Assembly (NCBI GenBank): GCA_963662905.2
Contig: CAXXFD010000003.1
Coordinates: 1,860,001-1,924,000, forward strand
Length of the DNA: 64,000 nt
Direction: 5' to 3'
From: G963662905 sp963662905
GTDB taxonomy: Bacteria > Bacteroidota > Bacteroidia > Bacteroidales > WRLA01
Shown here piece by piece: positions 1 through 8,669 of the stretch. The first letter of the stretch is position 1. The number at the start of each line of letters is the position of its first letter. The notes under the pieces are model-generated. The model was not told where the DNA came from. It was given only the letters and a program-made list of their open reading frames with translations, and did no database searches. The translations under genes and the position numbers were made by a program.

Positions 1-234
1 ATCATGAACTTCAAAAAAGTATTTGCCATAGCGGAAGGTATCGATGAGGTTTACCAGCGATCCGCCCCAGATCGGTTCTTCCAGTACTTCGTCGATGAAA
101 TAAGTTTCTGTGTCTTTGGTGCCGGCATGGAAATAATCCACGCGCAGAGTTTTGTTCAGAAACAGGCTGTCGAATTGTGCCATTGCTGATGAAGTAGCCA
201 GCACAAGCAAAAAGATAAATATTCTGGTTTTCAT
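1..234 (-). CDS. M64-type (IgA-peptidase-like) secreted metallopeptidase, N-terminal part only
   Basis: Only the first 78 codons are inside the window; the gene continues beyond position 1. The start ATG at 234-232 is followed by a typical signal peptide (MKTRIFIFLLVLATSS, cleavage near AMAQ). Then comes F-D-S-L-F-L-N-K-T-L-R-V-D-Y-F-H-x-G, which I recognise as the start of the N-terminal beta domain of Bacteroidota M64 peptidases. The catalytic zinc domain would lie outside the window, so enzyme activity is inferred from the N-terminal similarity alone. The protein should be exported to the periplasm or cell surface. A possible -7 box (TAATTTTG read on the minus strand) lies at 305-312, about 70 bp upstream. 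The gene stands apart from ruvC, which reads in the same direction. Confidence 0.72.
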   Translation of the reverse strand, partial: MKTRIFIFLLVLATSSAMAQFDSLFLNKTLRVDYFHAGTKDTETYFIDEVLEEPIWGGSLVNLIDTFRYGKYFFEVHD

Positions 235-385
235 GTAGTGTTAAATTTTGCCTGCATTTATTCCTTTTTGTCAGATAATCAGGAAAAAGCAGCTGTATTT
301 GCTGCAAAATTATTAAGAATTTGTTATTTGGATAACAGAAATATTTTAAACAGAACTATTCCAAATAGATGTTACCTAAAAGTCT

Positions 386-937
386 TTATTTCACCTTATC
401 AGGATTGGATTTCACAAAGGCTCCCCAGCCGGAATAGGATTTGGTATCGCCTACTGCTCCTTTTTGGAAATAGTGGCAAACCGCAACAGCCAAAGCGTCT
501 GTGATATCGAGATATTCGGGAGTTTCCTGGATTTTAACCAGTTTGGTGATCATGGCAGCCACCTGTTCTTTGGAAGCGGAGCCGTTTCCGGTAATGGATT
601 GTTTTATTTTTTTTGGCGAATATTCAAAAATCGGGATATCGCGATAAAGCCCGGCTGCCATCGCAACACCCTGAGCACGCCCCAGTTTCAGCATCGACTG
701 AATGTTCTTTCCGTAAAAAGGCGCTTCCAATGCCAGTTCATCGGGTTTATATTCGTCGATCAGGTGTAGGCTGCTTTCAAAAATTCTTTTTAGTTTTAAG
801 GCCTGGTTCGGAAGTTTGCCAAGCTTGAGCACACCCATATTTACCAGCGACAATGCGTTGCCTCGGACAAGGATCAGTCCGTATCCCATAATGTTGGTGC
901 CCGGGTCGATGCCCATAATCAGGCGTTCTTTTTTCAA
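386..937 (-). CDS. ruvC: Crossover junction endodeoxyribonuclease RuvC
   Basis: Resolves Holliday junctions during recombination repair, together with RuvAB. The 183-residue length fits the family. The RNase-H-fold acidic residues are visible: D11 in GIDPGT, E71 in LALEAPFYG, and D144/D147 in YLDITDALAVAVCH. The basic stretch around SPKKIKQSITGNG is also typical. The start at 937 gives MKKERLIMGIDPGT, the usual distance from the first catalytic Asp. The gene is divergent from the membrane-protein gene at 953 with only 15 bp between the start codons, so each promoter must overlap the other gene. ruvA and ruvB are not in the window. Confidence 0.96.
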   Translation of the reverse strand: MKKERLIMGIDPGTNIMGYGLILVRGNALSLVNMGVLKLGKLPNQALKLKRIFESSLHLIDEYKPDELALEAPFYGKNIQSMLKLGRAQGVAMAAGLYRDIPIFEYSPKKIKQSITGNGSASKEQVAAMITKLVKIQETPEYLDITDALAVAVCHYFQKGAVGDTKSYSGWGAFVKSNPDKVK

Positions 938-952
938 ATTCAGTTATTTTAA

Positions 953-1969
953 ATGGAAAAGACAAAATTAAATAAAACCTATAACATTCTGCTGCGGACG
1001 ATGATTATCCTGGTAGCTTATGGTTTTATTTATTATCAGCTTTTTTACGAAAAAGACATCCTGGCCAACCTGGATCTGCTTTGGAGTGAACTAAGCAAAG
1101 GCTCGTCGCTTTATTTTTTATACGCCGCCCTGATTCTTGTTTTTGTAAACTGGGGGCTGGAAACGGCTAAATGGCAGTATCTTATCGGGAAAATTGAACA
1201 AATATCTTTTTTTAAAGCCTACCGTGCGGTGCTCAGTGGCGTAACCGTAAGTGTTTTTACGCCCAATCGGGTTGGGGAATACTTTGGCCGGGTTTTTATG
1301 CTGCATAAGGCCAATCCCTGGAAAGCAGTTTTCCTGACGGTACTGGGCAGCATGAGCCAGTTGCTGGTTACCTTGAGCTGTGGCAGTATTGCATTGATTT
1401 TCTTCGTTATTTCATATGATATCGAATTTTTTCAGGACAAGCAGTATTTCCTCTGGGGGCTGATTGCCAGCGTTTTGGTGTTTAATGTATTTGTCCTGAT
1501 GCTCTATTTTAATGTCGATATCATTACCAATTGGGTGGATGGCTTGCTGCGCAAAAACTGGAAACGGATGCGGAACTATCTGAAAGTAGTTTCAGAATTT
1601 CATGGGAAGGAACTTTTTAGAGTGCTGTTGTTTAGCTTTTTACGTTATGTGGTTTTTTCGCTGCAATATTATTTGCTTTTTCGGGCTTTTGGAATTGAAA
1701 TGGGCCTTTTTTCGGGGATGATGGTGGTGTCGGTTATCTTTTTCGTGCTTACCGCTATTCCTTCTGTGGCCCTGGCAGAGCTGAGTATCCGGGGAAGTGT
1801 GGCAATCAGTGTGCTGGGATTATATTTTGCCGGTTCACCGGATGGTTTTAGCGAAATTGCTGCAGCAACAGCAGCCGGCTTGCTTTGGCTGATCAATATT
1901 GTTGTCCCCGCACTCACCGGGGCTGTTTTTGTTTATAAACTCAGATTCTTCCGCGATGCCAGCAAATAG
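953..1969 (+). CDS. Flippase-like integral membrane protein (lysylphosphatidylglycerol synthase TM-region/UPF0104 family)
   Basis: A 338-residue polytopic membrane protein with about eight hydrophobic spans. The stretch TVSVFTPNRVGEYFGR near residues 97-112 matches the conserved S-x-x-P-x-R-x-G-E segment of the LPG_synthase_TM (UPF0104) family. The late PSVALAELSIRGSVAI stretch is also typical. There is no C-terminal soluble aminoacyl-transferase domain, so this is not a full MprF; such short members are often annotated as flippase-like. It overlaps the next gene, a glycosyltransferase, by 14 bp, so the two are probably translationally coupled and act on the same lipid-linked product. The substrate cannot be read from sequence. 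It ends in TAG. Confidence 0.85.
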   Translation: MEKTKLNKTYNILLRTMIILVAYGFIYYQLFYEKDILANLDLLWSELSKGSSLYFLYAALILVFVNWGLETAKWQYLIGKIEQISFFKAYRAVLSGVTVSVFTPNRVGEYFGRVFMLHKANPWKAVFLTVLGSMSQLLVTLSCGSIALIFFVISYDIEFFQDKQYFLWGLIASVLVFNVFVLMLYFNVDIITNWVDGLLRKNWKRMRNYLKVVSEFHGKELFRVLLFSFLRYVVFSLQYYLLFRAFGIEMGLFSGMMVVSVIFFVLTAIPSVALAELSIRGSVAISVLGLYFAGSPDGFSEIAAATAAGLLWLINIVVPALTGAVFVYKLRFFRDASK

Positions 1970-3098
1970 CCTTATTTATATTGTAAACGGAAGCATCCTT
2001 TTGGTTTATGGGCTGCTTATTCTGTCTTTTTTCAGAGGATTGAAAAAAAAGCAGGCTTTTGCAGATTGCACAAAAAAAAGACCTCTGGTCAGTGTGCTTG
2101 TTGCCTACCGCGATGAATATAAAAACCTGAGTATGCTGCTCAACAGCATCAAAAACCAGCATTACCCCAAGAAATTTTTTGAAATTATTCTGGTGGACGA
2201 CCACAGCAGCGATGGCGGCCCGGCTTTGGTAAAAAAATTTCAGCTTTCTTTCCCCGAAATAATGCTGAAGCACATCTATAGCCCACGTCAAAAAACAGGA
2301 AAAAAAGCGGCCTTGAAACTGGCATATTCGCTGGCAAAAGGTGAAATTATATTGCAAACCGATGCGGATTGCATCCTGGCTCCGGGCTGGATTGCCTCCT
2401 ATGTAAATGCCTTTTGTGCCAATGAAAAATTACAGTTTATTACCGGTCCGGTAAGTTTCCAAAGGGAGAAGGGGTTCCTGCAGCATTTTTACCAATATGA
2501 ATTCGCTTCTTTGCTTGCATCTTCTGCCGGAAGCCTGGGCAATGGAAAACCTTTAATGTGCAATGGGGCAAATATGGGTTTTCGTAAATCATTATTGAAG
2601 GAAAATACGGGAAAACGAAATGAACAGTTTGCCAGCGGGGATGATATGTTCCTGATGTTGGCGGCTCAAAAGCTCTACGGCCCTTCAAGCATCTCTTTTT
2701 TACAGAATAAACGTGCCAAAGTATTTACCCGTCCTCCCGAAAATTTTAAAACCTTTATGCATCAACGGATACGATGGACCAGCAAGGCCGGAGCGTATAA
2801 AGATTTATATATCGGTTGTGTGTCCCTGCTTGTGTTCCTGACTTCCCTTGTCCAGTTCGGATTGGGTCTGTCGCTTTTTTGGTCATGGAAGTATTTGTGG
2901 GTTTTTGCAGGGTTTTTGCTGGTTAAATACATTGTGGACAGCCTGTTGACAGCCCGTTGGCAGAGCTTTGTAAAGGGAGGTTTTAATCCCATCCTCTTTT
3001 TTATCTTTGAATTATTGTATCCTTTTTATGTTATGGGCACGGGAATGCTCAGCCTTTTTTTGCCTTTTGTGTGGAAAGGCAGGAAAATCAGGAAATGA
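1956..3098 (+). CDS. Membrane glycosyltransferase, family 2
   Basis: A processive-type GT2 enzyme of 380 residues. I chose the ATG at 1956, which overlaps the upstream stop and begins the first membrane span directly (MPANSLIYIVNG). The GT-A core shows ILVDDHSSDG, a DxD-type TDADC, ASGDDMFL for the acceptor-side acids and the QRIRW (QxxRW) motif. Several C-terminal hydrophobic segments follow. QxxRW and the membrane spans place it near cellulose/hyaluronan-synthase-like and ceramide-glucosyltransferase-like enzymes. With the overlapping flippase-like gene it probably makes and moves a glycolipid or surface glycan. The donor and acceptor sugars are unknown. Confidence 0.88.
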   Translation: MPANSLIYIVNGSILLVYGLLILSFFRGLKKKQAFADCTKKRPLVSVLVAYRDEYKNLSMLLNSIKNQHYPKKFFEIILVDDHSSDGGPALVKKFQLSFPEIMLKHIYSPRQKTGKKAALKLAYSLAKGEIILQTDADCILAPGWIASYVNAFCANEKLQFITGPVSFQREKGFLQHFYQYEFASLLASSAGSLGNGKPLMCNGANMGFRKSLLKENTGKRNEQFASGDDMFLMLAAQKLYGPSSISFLQNKRAKVFTRPPENFKTFMHQRIRWTSKAGAYKDLYIGCVSLLVFLTSLVQFGLGLSLFWSWKYLWVFAGFLLVKYIVDSLLTARWQSFVKGGFNPILFFIFELLYPFYVMGTGMLSLFLPFVWKGRKIRK

Positions 3099-3126
3099 TT
3101 CGATCAACGTTTTTGCTGACAGCAGA

Positions 3127-3471
3127 TCAGTTTCTGTTCCCATTCGCAAGAAAATTCAGAAAAATGGCACTTAAAATCAACATGGAAGCGAAATCGTGAT
3201 CCGCACCACCGGATTTATAAGCAACAAAAAGGCGTGTTAAGCTCAATAAAAAAAGAAGCAGCGATACAATAACCGTCATTTTTGCTGAGCGTAGAAATCC
3301 ACCGGCCAGAAGCAGGATGCCTCCCGCAACAAAAGCTGCAGAAACATAAAACATCAGGCTTTGAAGCTTGAAACTTATAAATGTGCCGAAAAAGCAAGTG
3401 TAGATAAAAAAGATCGCTGAAAGGCGTAAAACCCATTGAGCTGTAGGACTTAAGAAACGGAGCGGCCTCAT
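3127..3471 (-). CDS. Small hypothetical membrane protein
   Basis: A 114-residue protein with four probable membrane spans and a short polar C-terminus (NFLANGNRN). I chose the start at 3471 (MRPLRFLSPTAQWVLRLSAIF) because it places a short basic stretch before the first span. An upstream in-frame start at 3555 would add a less plausible extension. It reads against its neighbours and ends 28 bp from the end of the glycosyltransferase. I recognise no family; the spacing of spans resembles small DoxX-like or DUF proteins, but no diagnostic motif is visible. Confidence 0.6.
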   Translation of the reverse strand: MRPLRFLSPTAQWVLRLSAIFFIYTCFFGTFISFKLQSLMFYVSAAFVAGGILLLAGGFLRSAKMTVIVSLLLFLLSLTRLFVAYKSGGADHDFASMLILSAIFLNFLANGNRN

Positions 3472-3578
3472 AAAACCGGTTTTTGAAGTGATAAAATTGC
3501 ATAAAATTTGCTCAGCCCAAAATACTAATATTATTTTTGGCAGTGATAATTGCAATAATTTATAATAGTTTTAGATTG

Positions 3579-4370
3579 ATGGGAAAATTACTGGATATCG
3601 CATTGCTTCAATCGGATCTGCATTGGGAAAATCCTGAGGCAAACCTGAGCGCATTTGAGCAAAAGTTAAAAGCCATAGATGGGGCTGACCTGATCATCCT
3701 GCCCGAAATGTTCAATACGGCATTCAGCCCGTTTAATGAAGCCAATGCCGAACCCATGGATGGCATGGCCGTAAGCTGGCTGAAACAAAAAGCTGCTGAA
3801 ACACAGGCAGTAATCTGTACTTCAGTGCTTATCAAAGAAAAGGGGAAGCTTTTTAACCGCCTCTTCTGGATGAAGCCCGATGGATCGTACAGTAATTATG
3901 ATAAAAAGCATTTGTTCCGCATGGGGCGCGAAGATGAATACATCACAGCCGGCGATGGCACTTTGGTAGCGCATTTGAAAGACTGGAACATTATGCCCCT
4001 GATTTGCTATGACCTGCGGTTTCCATGCTGGAGCAGGAACACTTACCGTGATGGGAAATTCAAATACGATTTATTGATCTACACAGCAAATTGGCCAGCC
4101 GTCCGTGCGCATGTATGGAAAAGCCTGCTGCTTGCCCGGGCACTTGAAAACCAGTGTTATGTGGCCGGAGTTAACCGTGTAGGAACCGATGGCCAGGGTT
4201 TTGGCCATTCGGGCGACAGCCTGATCATTGATCCGAAAGGCAATGTGATTGCTTCTTCAGTGCCTTCGGAAGAAAAAGTGCTCCGCGCAAATATTAATCT
4301 GGAAGAACTGCAGCAATTCCGCGATAAATTCCGTGTTTCTTTGGATTGGGATTCGGTTTCAATATCCTGA
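3579..4370 (+). CDS. Carbon-nitrogen hydrolase, omega-amidase (YafV/NIT2-like)
   Basis: A nitrilase-superfamily amidohydrolase of 263 residues. The catalytic triad is visible: E43 in ILPEMFNT, K109 in YDKKHLF, and C143 in LICYDLRFP. This version of the motifs, with MGREDEYITAGD after the lysine, matches omega-amidases that hydrolyse alpha-ketoglutaramate or alpha-ketosuccinamate. That activity clears by-products of glutamine transaminases and fits methionine salvage; mtnA is found further along at 21 kb. The ATG at 3579 is preferred over an upstream TTG at 3537 because MGKLLDIALLQSDLHWEN is the usual beginning. Cytoplasmic. The exact substrate is inferred from family. Confidence 0.88.
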   Translation: MGKLLDIALLQSDLHWENPEANLSAFEQKLKAIDGADLIILPEMFNTAFSPFNEANAEPMDGMAVSWLKQKAAETQAVICTSVLIKEKGKLFNRLFWMKPDGSYSNYDKKHLFRMGREDEYITAGDGTLVAHLKDWNIMPLICYDLRFPCWSRNTYRDGKFKYDLLIYTANWPAVRAHVWKSLLLARALENQCYVAGVNRVGTDGQGFGHSGDSLIIDPKGNVIASSVPSEEKVLRANINLEELQQFRDKFRVSLDWDSVSIS

Positions 4371-4428
4371 TATTGAGATTTTTATTGTAGTTTTGACAAA
4401 AACACGGACTAATGCTTCTGTTAATGGG

Positions 4429-4459
4429 TTTTGCATTATCCCGAAAAAACATAATTTCG
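4429..4459 (+). promoter_or_regulatory. Candidate promoter of trkA-trkH
   Basis: TTTTG at 4429-4433, 18 bp, then TAATTTCG at 4452-4459. The second box differs at one position from the Bacteroidota TAnnTTTG element. Placed about 23 bp upstream of the trkA start. Pattern match only. Confidence 0.4.
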
Positions 4460-4481
4460 CAGCCGTAAAGATGAGTAAAAA

Positions 4482-5825
4482 ATGAAAATAATAATTGCAG
4501 GAGACGGTGAAGTAGGTTTTCATTTAGCGAAAATCGTGTCGGGTAGTGGACATCACGATATTACTATTGTGGATCCGCATGAAGAGCTCCTGAAAATGGT
4601 AGAATCCTATACCGATTTGATGACGATCACAGGAAATTCTACCTCCATGTCTGTGCTGGAAAAAGCAAATGTTTCCAAAGCAGACCTTCTGATTTCTGTA
4701 TTGCATGATGAATCCATTAACATCATAACCTGCATGCTGGGCAAAAAACTGGGCGCCAAACGCACCATTGCCCGAGTGAACAATACCGAATACCTTACGG
4801 ACAAAAACAAAGAGATGTTCAAGACAATGGGCATCGATTTTATGGTGGGCCCGGAGCGAATTGCCTCACGCGAGATTGTCCGTCTGCTCAAGCAAACCGC
4901 TGCAACCGAAATTTTTGATTTTTCCGACGGGAAATTGTCGCTGTTCCTGATGCGCCTGGATCAGGATGCCAATGTGCTTGATAAAAGCTTAGATGAGATT
5001 GCGCATCAGTATCCGCATCTTGATTTCCGCGCCGTGGCCATTCATCGTGACTCCCAAACCATTATCCCAAAAGGCAACGACCGGTTCAAGGATGGTGACC
5101 TGGCCTATGTGATTACTCGTCCCGAAGGCATCCGCAAGTTGATCAAAATGGGCGGTAAGGAACATTTTGATATTAAATCGGCGATCATTATCGGAGGCGG
5201 GCGTATCGGGCGCAAAACGGCACGGGCTTTAGAACGTACAATGAATGTGAAACTCATTGAAATAGACCGCGAACGCTGCAAAAATATAGCCGAAGGGCTG
5301 GAACGCACCCTTATCGTTAATGGCGATGCCAGTGACGTGCAGCTGCTCGAGGAAGAAGGGATCCGCGAAACAGATGCTTTTATCGCCGTGACCAACAATA
5401 CCGAAACCAATATTTTTGCCTGTTTGCTGGCAAAGAAATACGGTGTTAAAAAAATTATCCCGCTTGTAGAAAATGTGGATTATATCGATATTGCCCAAAC
5501 CATTGGAATTGATACGCTTATCAATAAAAAGCTGATTGCGGCCAGCTATATTGCACGTTTCACAATGGGCGCAGAAGTCGCTTCCTTGAAGTGCCTCAAC
5601 GGTGTGGATGCCGAGGTTATGGAATTTATCGTGAAACCGGGTGTTCCTGTTACACGAAACCCAATCAGAAGCCTGAACATGCCAAAAGATGCAATTATTG
5701 GCGGGGTGATCCGTAAAAATAAGGGGTTGATTGCCGTTGGCGATTTGCAGATCAAGGAAAATGACAAAGTGGTTATTTTCTCCCTGCCTCATGCCATCAG
5801 CAAGGTGGAGAAACTATTCAAATAA
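4482..5825 (+). CDS. trkA: Trk potassium uptake system, regulatory subunit TrkA
   Basis: Peripheral NAD(H)-binding subunit that gates the TrkH potassium channel. The 447-residue protein is the usual tandem: RCK-N with IIAGDGEVGFHLA at the start, RCK-C, then a second RCK-N with IIIGGGRIGRKTARAL near residue 236 and a second RCK-C. Both nucleotide-binding GxGxxG loops and the terminal acidic residues of the Rossmann strands (for example VDPHEE and IEIDRER) are present. trkH follows after 6 bp, so the pair forms an operon, with the MATE gene 3 bp further on possibly cotranscribed. Confidence 0.95.
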   Translation: MKIIIAGDGEVGFHLAKIVSGSGHHDITIVDPHEELLKMVESYTDLMTITGNSTSMSVLEKANVSKADLLISVLHDESINIITCMLGKKLGAKRTIARVNNTEYLTDKNKEMFKTMGIDFMVGPERIASREIVRLLKQTAATEIFDFSDGKLSLFLMRLDQDANVLDKSLDEIAHQYPHLDFRAVAIHRDSQTIIPKGNDRFKDGDLAYVITRPEGIRKLIKMGGKEHFDIKSAIIIGGGRIGRKTARALERTMNVKLIEIDRERCKNIAEGLERTLIVNGDASDVQLLEEEGIRETDAFIAVTNNTETNIFACLLAKKYGVKKIIPLVENVDYIDIAQTIGIDTLINKKLIAASYIARFTMGAEVASLKCLNGVDAEVMEFIVKPGVPVTRNPIRSLNMPKDAIIGGVIRKNKGLIAVGDLQIKENDKVVIFSLPHAISKVEKLFK

Positions 5826-5831
5826 GGGAAA

Positions 5832-7301
5832 ATGCTGTCCATTTCAATCAAAAAAGTTAACTGGGGCATCATTGCAAAAGTGCTCGGATTCCTTCTTATT
5901 ATTGAAGGGGTGATGATGTTCACCGGAATTCCATTTTCAATTTACTATTGTGGTTTTGAATGCCTGAGCCTGCTTTACAGTGGATTGATTACCATAGCTG
6001 CCGGTGGCCTGATGTATCTGCTCAACCGCAAGCGGAACGACAGCCAGCTCGGCAAACGCGAAGGCTACCTTATCGTTTCTTTGGCCTGGGTAATCATTTC
6101 CGTTTTTGGTACCTTGCCGTTTTTGATTAGTGGTTCCATCAGCAATTTTACCGATGCTTTTTTTGAAACCATGTCGGGTTTTACGACAACAGGAGCTACA
6201 ATCCTCAACGATATCGAAGCACAGCCCAAAGGCATCCTTTTTTGGCGCAGCATGACGCACTGGATTGGCGGTATGGGAATTATCGTGCTTTCTCTGGCAA
6301 TACTTCCGATCCTTGGTATTGGCGGTATGCAGCTTTTTGTGGCGGAAGTGCCCGGTCCGACCAAGGATAAATTGCATCCGCGCATCAAAGAAACAGCCAA
6401 AAGGTTGTGGGGCATTTATGTGCTGCTCACTTTTGTGCAAACTATTTTGATGATGTTTGGCGGCATGAACCTTTTTGATGCGCTCTGCCATGCTTTCGCC
6501 ACAATGGCAACCGGTGGATTTTCTACGCAAAATGCCTCAGTTGCCAATTATTCGCCTTATATACAGTATGTTATTATCATTTTTATGATACTGGCAGGAA
6601 CCAATTTTGCCCTGCATTATTTCTCCCTGAGCGGCAAAATAAAGAAGGTTTTCCGCGATGAAGAATACCGTGTATATCTGCTGACCATCCTTTTAAGCAC
6701 CATTGTCATTGCATTGGGGCTTATTTTTATGACCGACAGGGCCGTGGAAAAATCTTTTCGCGATGCGCTTTTTCAGGTTGTGTCCATCATAACCACAACG
6801 GGTTTTGTTACAGACGATTATCTGCTATGGCCTGTGTCGCTGTGGATGATTATCTTTTTATTGATGTTTGTAGGCGGCAGTGCCGGCAGTACCGGTGGCG
6901 GCGTAAAAGTAGTGCGTCAGTTGTTGCTGTTCAAAAATACGCGACTGGAGCTGAAAAGGATAATCCATCCGCATGCATTCCTGCCTGTACGGCTCAACGG
7001 TAGGGTAATTTCCGATGAAATCATCAGCAAAGTGATGGCTTTCTTCCTGATTTATATGATGATTTTCGGCCTGGGCGTTCTCGTAATGTCGCTCACTGGA
7101 TTGAATTATGAGTCTTCAATCGGTTCTGTTATTGCCAGCCTGGGAAATATCGGGCCGGGAATTGGTGCTGTGGGGCCAGTGCTCAATTATGCAGAAATTA
7201 CCAATTTCGGGAAGTGGTTTCTTTCTTTTCTCATGCTGCTCGGACGTCTCGAACTGTTTACGATCCTGATTTTACTATCACCAACTTTCTGGAAAAAATA
7301 A
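5832..7301 (+). CDS. trkH: Trk potassium uptake system, membrane subunit TrkH
   Basis: Inner-membrane K+ translocating subunit, 489 residues with four pore-loop repeats. Visible selectivity-filter-like loops include MSGFTTTGATIL, MATGGFSTQNAS, ITTTGFVTDDY and SLGNIGPGIGAVGP, the four degenerate filter segments of the SKT superfamily. The internal GGSAGSTGGGVKVVR segment is also characteristic of TrkH. It starts 6 bp after trkA, consistent with obligate partnership. Length is normal and nothing is missing. Confidence 0.95.
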   Translation: MLSISIKKVNWGIIAKVLGFLLIIEGVMMFTGIPFSIYYCGFECLSLLYSGLITIAAGGLMYLLNRKRNDSQLGKREGYLIVSLAWVIISVFGTLPFLISGSISNFTDAFFETMSGFTTTGATILNDIEAQPKGILFWRSMTHWIGGMGIIVLSLAILPILGIGGMQLFVAEVPGPTKDKLHPRIKETAKRLWGIYVLLTFVQTILMMFGGMNLFDALCHAFATMATGGFSTQNASVANYSPYIQYVIIIFMILAGTNFALHYFSLSGKIKKVFRDEEYRVYLLTILLSTIVIALGLIFMTDRAVEKSFRDALFQVVSIITTTGFVTDDYLLWPVSLWMIIFLLMFVGGSAGSTGGGVKVVRQLLLFKNTRLELKRIIHPHAFLPVRLNGRVISDEIISKVMAFFLIYMMIFGLGVLVMSLTGLNYESSIGSVIASLGNIGPGIGAVGPVLNYAEITNFGKWFLSFLMLLGRLELFTILILLSPTFWKK

Positions 7302-7304
7302 GCT

Positions 7305-8627
7305 ATGGTCACTTATAAAAAGATCTGGCAAGTTGGCTATCCGGTCATCCTGGGCATGATTGCGCAAAACCTGATCAACCTGATCGACACGGCTTTTTTG
7401 GGGCGCCTCGGTGAAGCAGAACTAGGAGCCGGTGCCATTGGAGGACTGTTTTATTATGTGCTGTTTATGATCGGCTTTGGGTTCGGAACCGGCGCGCAAA
7501 TCCTGATTTCACGCCGCAATGGTGAGAAACGTTTTGATGATGTGGGCAAGCTTACTGATCAAAGCCTGATTACATTGGGTGTTTTTGCACTCTTTATTTT
7601 TGTAATTATCAATTTCTTTGCTTCGGATTTATTAGGCTCCATTGTCTCCTCGCCCGATGTTTTTGAGCTGTCATCCAGCTATTTGCATATTCGGAATTAC
7701 GGTATTTTCTTCGCATTTATGAATGTGGGTGCACGTGCATTTTTTGTGGGCATTACGCGTACAAAAGTGCTGAGTTATGGCGCCATCATTATGGCGGTTG
7801 TGAATATTGTGCTTGATTACGCCTTGATATTCGGGCATTTTGGCATGCCGGCCATGGGCATCGAAGGAGCAGCCCTGGCTTCGGTTATTTCAGAGGCTGT
7901 GTCCGTTTTGTACTTTTTTGTCTATTCTAAAATTTTCATCAAATCATCCGAATTTGCACTCTATCGCTTCAATGATATCCGCTGGAAAAGCATACGCCAG
8001 ATTTTTAATGTCTCGGTTTGGGTGATGTTGCAATATTTTGTGAGCATTGCTACTTGGTTTTCCTTTTTCCTGATTATCGAACAGACCGGCGAACGCAACC
8101 TGGCCATTTCCAATATTATCCGCAGCATTTATATGATTTTGATTATACCGGGATTTGGTTTCGCCACGGCAGTGAATACGCTTGTAAGCAATTCCATTGG
8201 CGAAAACGGAACGAAATTTGTCATACCGATTATCCGGAAAACCGTGGGGCTTACTTTTGTTATTTCTCTGCTGGTGATGGGCATTACGCTGCTTGTCCCC
8301 GAATGGATCATCAGGGTTTATACGGATAGCCGGGTGCTCATCGAAGCATCTGTACCCGTTCTGTATGTCGTAAACGGCGCTTTGCCGCTCCTGTCCCTTT
8401 CCATCGTGATTTTCTTTGGATTAAGTGGCACAGGCCATACCCGCGTATCCATGATTATCGAATTTATCACCGCATTCTGTTACCTGATTTATGTCTATCT
8501 GCTCTCAAACGTTTTCTTTGTGAATGTCGCATGGGTTTGGACATCAGAATATATTTATATGTTTTTCCTGGGATTGCTGTCGGTTCTTTATTTTTCATCG
8601 GGCAAATGGAAGCGGAAAGTTATTTAG
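7305..8627 (+). CDS. MATE-family multidrug/Na+ antiporter-type exporter
   Basis: A 440-residue membrane protein with twelve probable spans in two similar halves. The start, WQVGYPVILGMIAQNLINLIDTAFLGRLGE, is the typical first helix of the NorM/MATE family, and GIEGAALASVISE occurs mid-protein as in other MATE proteins. It exports cationic compounds or other small molecules using an ion gradient; the substrate cannot be read. It starts 3 bp after trkH, so it is probably read from the same transcript, although a functional link with potassium uptake is not established. Confidence 0.9.
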   Translation: MVTYKKIWQVGYPVILGMIAQNLINLIDTAFLGRLGEAELGAGAIGGLFYYVLFMIGFGFGTGAQILISRRNGEKRFDDVGKLTDQSLITLGVFALFIFVIINFFASDLLGSIVSSPDVFELSSSYLHIRNYGIFFAFMNVGARAFFVGITRTKVLSYGAIIMAVVNIVLDYALIFGHFGMPAMGIEGAALASVISEAVSVLYFFVYSKIFIKSSEFALYRFNDIRWKSIRQIFNVSVWVMLQYFVSIATWFSFFLIIEQTGERNLAISNIIRSIYMILIIPGFGFATAVNTLVSNSIGENGTKFVIPIIRKTVGLTFVISLLVMGITLLVPEWIIRVYTDSRVLIEASVPVLYVVNGALPLLSLSIVIFFGLSGTGHTRVSMIIEFITAFCYLIYVYLLSNVFFVNVAWVWTSEYIYMFFLGLLSVLYFSSGKWKRKVI

Positions 8628-8669
8628 TTGGCTTAGTTAATCCTTCTTTTGATTATTTTTGGCCACTTC

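Noticed and set aside
5229..5792. Long open frame on the minus strand inside trkA
   Set aside because: It lies opposite a clear, intact trkA and shows no family features; it is a by-product of the codon use on the other strand.
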